NCBI GenBank assembly: GCA_031841125.1
Contig: CM063108.1
Coordinates: forward strand, 42,650,268 to 42,714,267
DNA length: 64,000 nucleotides
From: Acanthococcus lagerstroemiae
Lineage: Eukaryota > Arthropoda > Insecta > Hemiptera > Eriococcidae
Direction: 5' to 3'
This document shows positions 61,155 to 64,000 of the stretch, one piece after another. The position numbers and the translations under genes are program-made. Below the pieces are notes generated by a model. The model ran no database searches. It was given only the letters and a program-made list of their open reading frames with translations, and had not been told where the DNA came from. Each line of letters opens with the position of its first letter. Within the stretch, counting starts at the first letter, position 1.

Positions 61155-63186
61155 CAGGGTATTCCGGGAGTGGACGATAAAACTTTGCCTGGTTATACAC
61201 CAGACTTAGTACATCGATGTTATAAGGATTGCATCGCTCCGCAACTTAAAGGCGCTGCGGTGTTGAAAAATAAATTTCAATTTTCGTGTATCGAAAAATC
61301 GAATAAAATCTGATGAATTTTGGTTTATTAAAATTCTGAGTTAAGAGATAACCTATCATATTTGGTATCAAATTAAAGAAAAGATCCTAGTGGACAAATT
61401 AAGACTATAACGAACAATTTTTATTCATCTGGGACCAAGTAAAATGAAAAAGAAGTGATGAAAAAAAAAAATCAAAAATTGACGCAAAACACTGTTTTTT
61501 ATTGTAATTTGAGAAACTGACCAATCAACACCATGATATTTTAAGCTAAACAATAGCAGAAGGTTGCGTTCTTTCAAAACAGCTCAGTACTTCTGATCTC
61601 TAAGTCACTTCGTTTTAGAGTTATTTACAAAGAAAGAAATTAGGATTTCGAAAATTTCATCCAAAAATCGAACGAAATGTAAAACATTTCAATTTATTAA
61701 AATTTAGAATCCAGAGAAAATACATCAAATTTGGTATCAATTTAAAGAGGAGATTTCCGCGGACAAATTCAGAGTTTTCGTTCGTTAGGAATCAAGAAAA
61801 ATGAAAAAGAAGCGCATACAGCCTGTTTCTACACGGATGCAAATGACTTTTGAAAAAAAATAAATACAAAAATTATGATTATCACGTATTTATGGGTATG
61901 ACAAAATTATTACGAATGTCTTCGAATTGGCTCCCAGGGTTAGAGCACCTGGGAACACCTGAGTACTGACATCCGCCATTTTGAGTCGTTTGGTGCCCGA
62001 CGACTCATAGTTCACTACGCGGGACGTCGCCTTCCTTTGGTATATCGAATTGTGAATCATCGGGCACCAAGCGACTCAAAATGGCGGATGTCAGTACTCG
62101 AGTGTTTCCAGGTGCTCTACCAGGGTGAGGCCTCTACCTATTAGCAGTGTGGCCACTCGTCAAAATTCCCGTTTCGATTTTTCACAAACGTTCACATCTT
62201 CATTTGCGTTTACTTTGAGAGCATATTTATTGGGCAGCGCATTACATCAGTTTTTTTTCTTCTTTTTTTTTTTCTCCTAAATTGCTAAGGAAAGAAAATG
62301 TAACACATGTAGATGCGACAAATTTCAGAGAAACTGGGAAGATCGCAATTGTGCGTTATTTGAAGGATGAGCCGCATGAGCAGGATTTAGAAAGTTTTGG
62401 TCACTAAAAATAAAGCTAACATAGGCTGTAAACTGCGGTCCAAATGCAAAATTATTTTTTCCATCATTTTAAAATGTTACGTTGAAAATTCATTGTTTTC
62501 ATCACTTTGTCGACTTCCATTTTATGTTCCTCAGTCCTTACAATTTAGGAGAATAGCTCATTACAGTCCTAATTTACTCGGTAGAATCTTCTCTTCAATT
62601 AGAAATTAGATTTTGTGAATTTATTTCATTTCTAGAGATTTTATAAAAGAAAATGTACATTGGTTTTACTTTGTTAAAATCAGGTGATGGAAATTCAGCC
62701 TTTTATTTTCTTTGCGAAGAACTCTAAAACGAAGCGACTTAGAGACTAGAAGTACTGAGCTGTTTTGAAAGACCGCAATCTTCTGGTATTGTTTAGCCTA
62801 AAATATCATGGTGTTGATAGGTCAGTTTCTCAAATTACAATAAAAAACAGTGTTTCGAGTCAATTTTTGATTTTTTTTTTCATCACTTCTTTTTTATTTT
62901 TCTTGGTCCCAGATGAACAAAAATTGTTCGCTATAGTCTCAATTTATCCGCTAGGATCGCTTCTTTAATTTGTTATCAAATATGGTAAGTTATATCTTAA
63001 TTCAGAATTTTAATAAACCAAAATTCATCATATTTTATTCGACTTTTCGATACACGAAAATTGAATTTTAATTTTCAATGCCGCAGCGCCTTTAAGTTAC
63101 GGAGCAATGCAACCCTTATAACGTCAATGTACTAAGTCTGGTGTATAACCAGGCGACGTTTTATCGTCCACTCCCGGAACACCCTG
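61155..63186. mobile_element. Large foldback element, about 2.03 kb
   Basis: The ends are CAGGGTATTCCGGGAGTGG and the near-complement CCACTCCCGGAACACCCTG, flanked by TATA on both sides (61151-61154 and 63187-63190). The inverted arms run at least 500 bp with high similarity and continue more weakly towards about 61850 and 62400. Each arm contains an internal direct duplication (words TTTGGTATCAA, GTGGACAAATT or CGGACAAATT, AATGAAAAAGAAG about 400 bp apart). There is no transposase. A smaller MITE sits in the loop. Confidence 0.9.
61931..62130. mobile_element. 200-bp palindromic MITE in the loop of the foldback element
   Basis: Arms of about 80 bp are inverted copies (CAGGGTTAGAGCACCTGGGA, GAGTACTGACATCCGCCATT, TTGAGTCG, TTGGTGCCCGA and their complements). 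It appears to be a separate element that inserted into the larger one. Confidence 0.85.
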
Positions 63187-63234
63187 TATATAACTTGTTG
63201 GCAAACTTTTCTTCGCTAAAAACACGTTGAATGC

Positions 63235-63480
63235 AAGAACGTAGCGAAGAGAATCGCTTTGGCAGGGGGAGACTGCTAAATTTCCCAACTGGGAAGGTTT
63301 CCAAATTTCGCGAGACTAACGAGTGAATTTCTTGTTTACATGATTTCAGTCGCTAAAATAGGCCAAAACAGATATCATTCTTGCTTTTGGGGGTTAAATT
63401 TGCCAAACTTTTCCCGGCTGACCGACTTGATGAAGGGAGGCTTCGCCCTGTCCCACCTCCTACCCACTACGTCTCTGGCC
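63235..63480. repeat. Dispersed repeat containing TTTCCCAACT, copy 4
   Basis: Shares ACGTAGCGAAGAG, AATTTCCCAACT and a closing CTACGTCTCTGGCC with the family at 36951-37175. It follows directly after the large foldback element. Confidence 0.45.
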
Positions 63481-63500
63481 TAATACGTATAATACATAGA

Positions 63501-64000
63501 TACAGAGGGTGGTCCAAAAGTCATTGAGCGACGCTTCTTACGGACTACGTGCGCGATCTAGCGGAGCGTGACCGAACTGAAAGTGAAGCTTATTCAATTT
63601 CCAGTCGAAAGAGGCCAAAACGAGCGCGCTTGCATCTGCTTGCGTACATAGTGGCCGAGCTACAGCTGTTTGAAGTTAACGTGTTCGTGTACCGCCTACA
63701 AGCTAAACGTGTGTAGTATAAAATGAGTTGAGAACGGAACAACGGTGGGTGATCCTGTATGGTGTTCGTCGTGGTCTGACATCCGCTGCGAGATGGGCGG
63801 GTCCTTAGCAATCGAAGCTGCCACTGTGTTCCGGTTTACTTCGGTTACACTTGTTCGCAGTTGCCCAGTTTGCGGAATCGACGAGGCTGATGTGCGGCCA
63901 TCAGTTTTCAAAAAATATTTGTCGGCAAATTCTTCTTCAGCACCTCCCCAAACTAAAAGTCAAATTTCGTTTCTGAAAATGGAGTACCCTGGACTCCTAT
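63501..64000 (+). mobile_element. Possible Tc1/mariner-like element, 5' part, cut by window end
   Basis: Starts TACAGAGGGTGGTCCAAAAG, like the terminal repeat of many mariner-type elements. About 240 bp later one frame reads TEQRWVILYGVRRGLTSAAR, resembling the first helix-turn-helix of such transposases, and is then broken. The right end lies outside the window. Confidence 0.3.

Overview
This window is nuclear DNA from an animal, most likely an insect. The genes have short spliced exons with GT-AG introns, the sequence is AT-rich, and it carries many MITEs, foldback elements and R1-like LINE tails, plus a satellite array ending in a 500-base scaffold gap. The order of insects cannot be fixed from the sequence.

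Layout. 1-12493 is a tandem satellite with a 292-bp unit, cut off by the gap 12494-12993. The gene-containing part follows. RPB5 (shared RNA polymerase subunit, +, 13472-14824) is tail to tail with an EXD2-like 3'-5' exonuclease gene (-, 16471-15334). Two hAT-type non-autonomous elements with perfect 8-bp target duplications come next (16763-17460 and 17532-18284). HIBCH (-, 20589-19373) and a divergent COQ3 (+, about 22327-28289) are head to head; both encode mitochondrial enzymes. The gene-poor part 28290-36127 holds a decayed array, in opposite orientation, of the same satellite family (30035-31800).

The most interesting part is 36128-60527. It holds two convergent paralogues of an alpha-carbonic-anhydrase-like secreted protein: CA-like 1 (+, 36128-44796) and CA-like 2 (-, 60527-53807). 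Both have a signal-peptide exon followed by five exons of matching phase and nearly identical size. CA-like 1 keeps one of three zinc ligands; CA-like 2 keeps none, and also carries a 1-base frameshift as assembled. Neither can be a normal carbonic anhydrase. They look like a small, fast-evolving family of secreted pseudoenzymes, possibly with one member now dying.

The introns and spacers are packed with mobile-element debris: a 5'-truncated LINE with a 15-bp target duplication, a MITE inserted inside another MITE, a 2-kb foldback element with a smaller MITE in its loop, tRNA-derived fragments and several short tandem duplications. Exon boundaries were read by eye from splice signals, reading phase and resemblance to known families; no search or transcript evidence was available.
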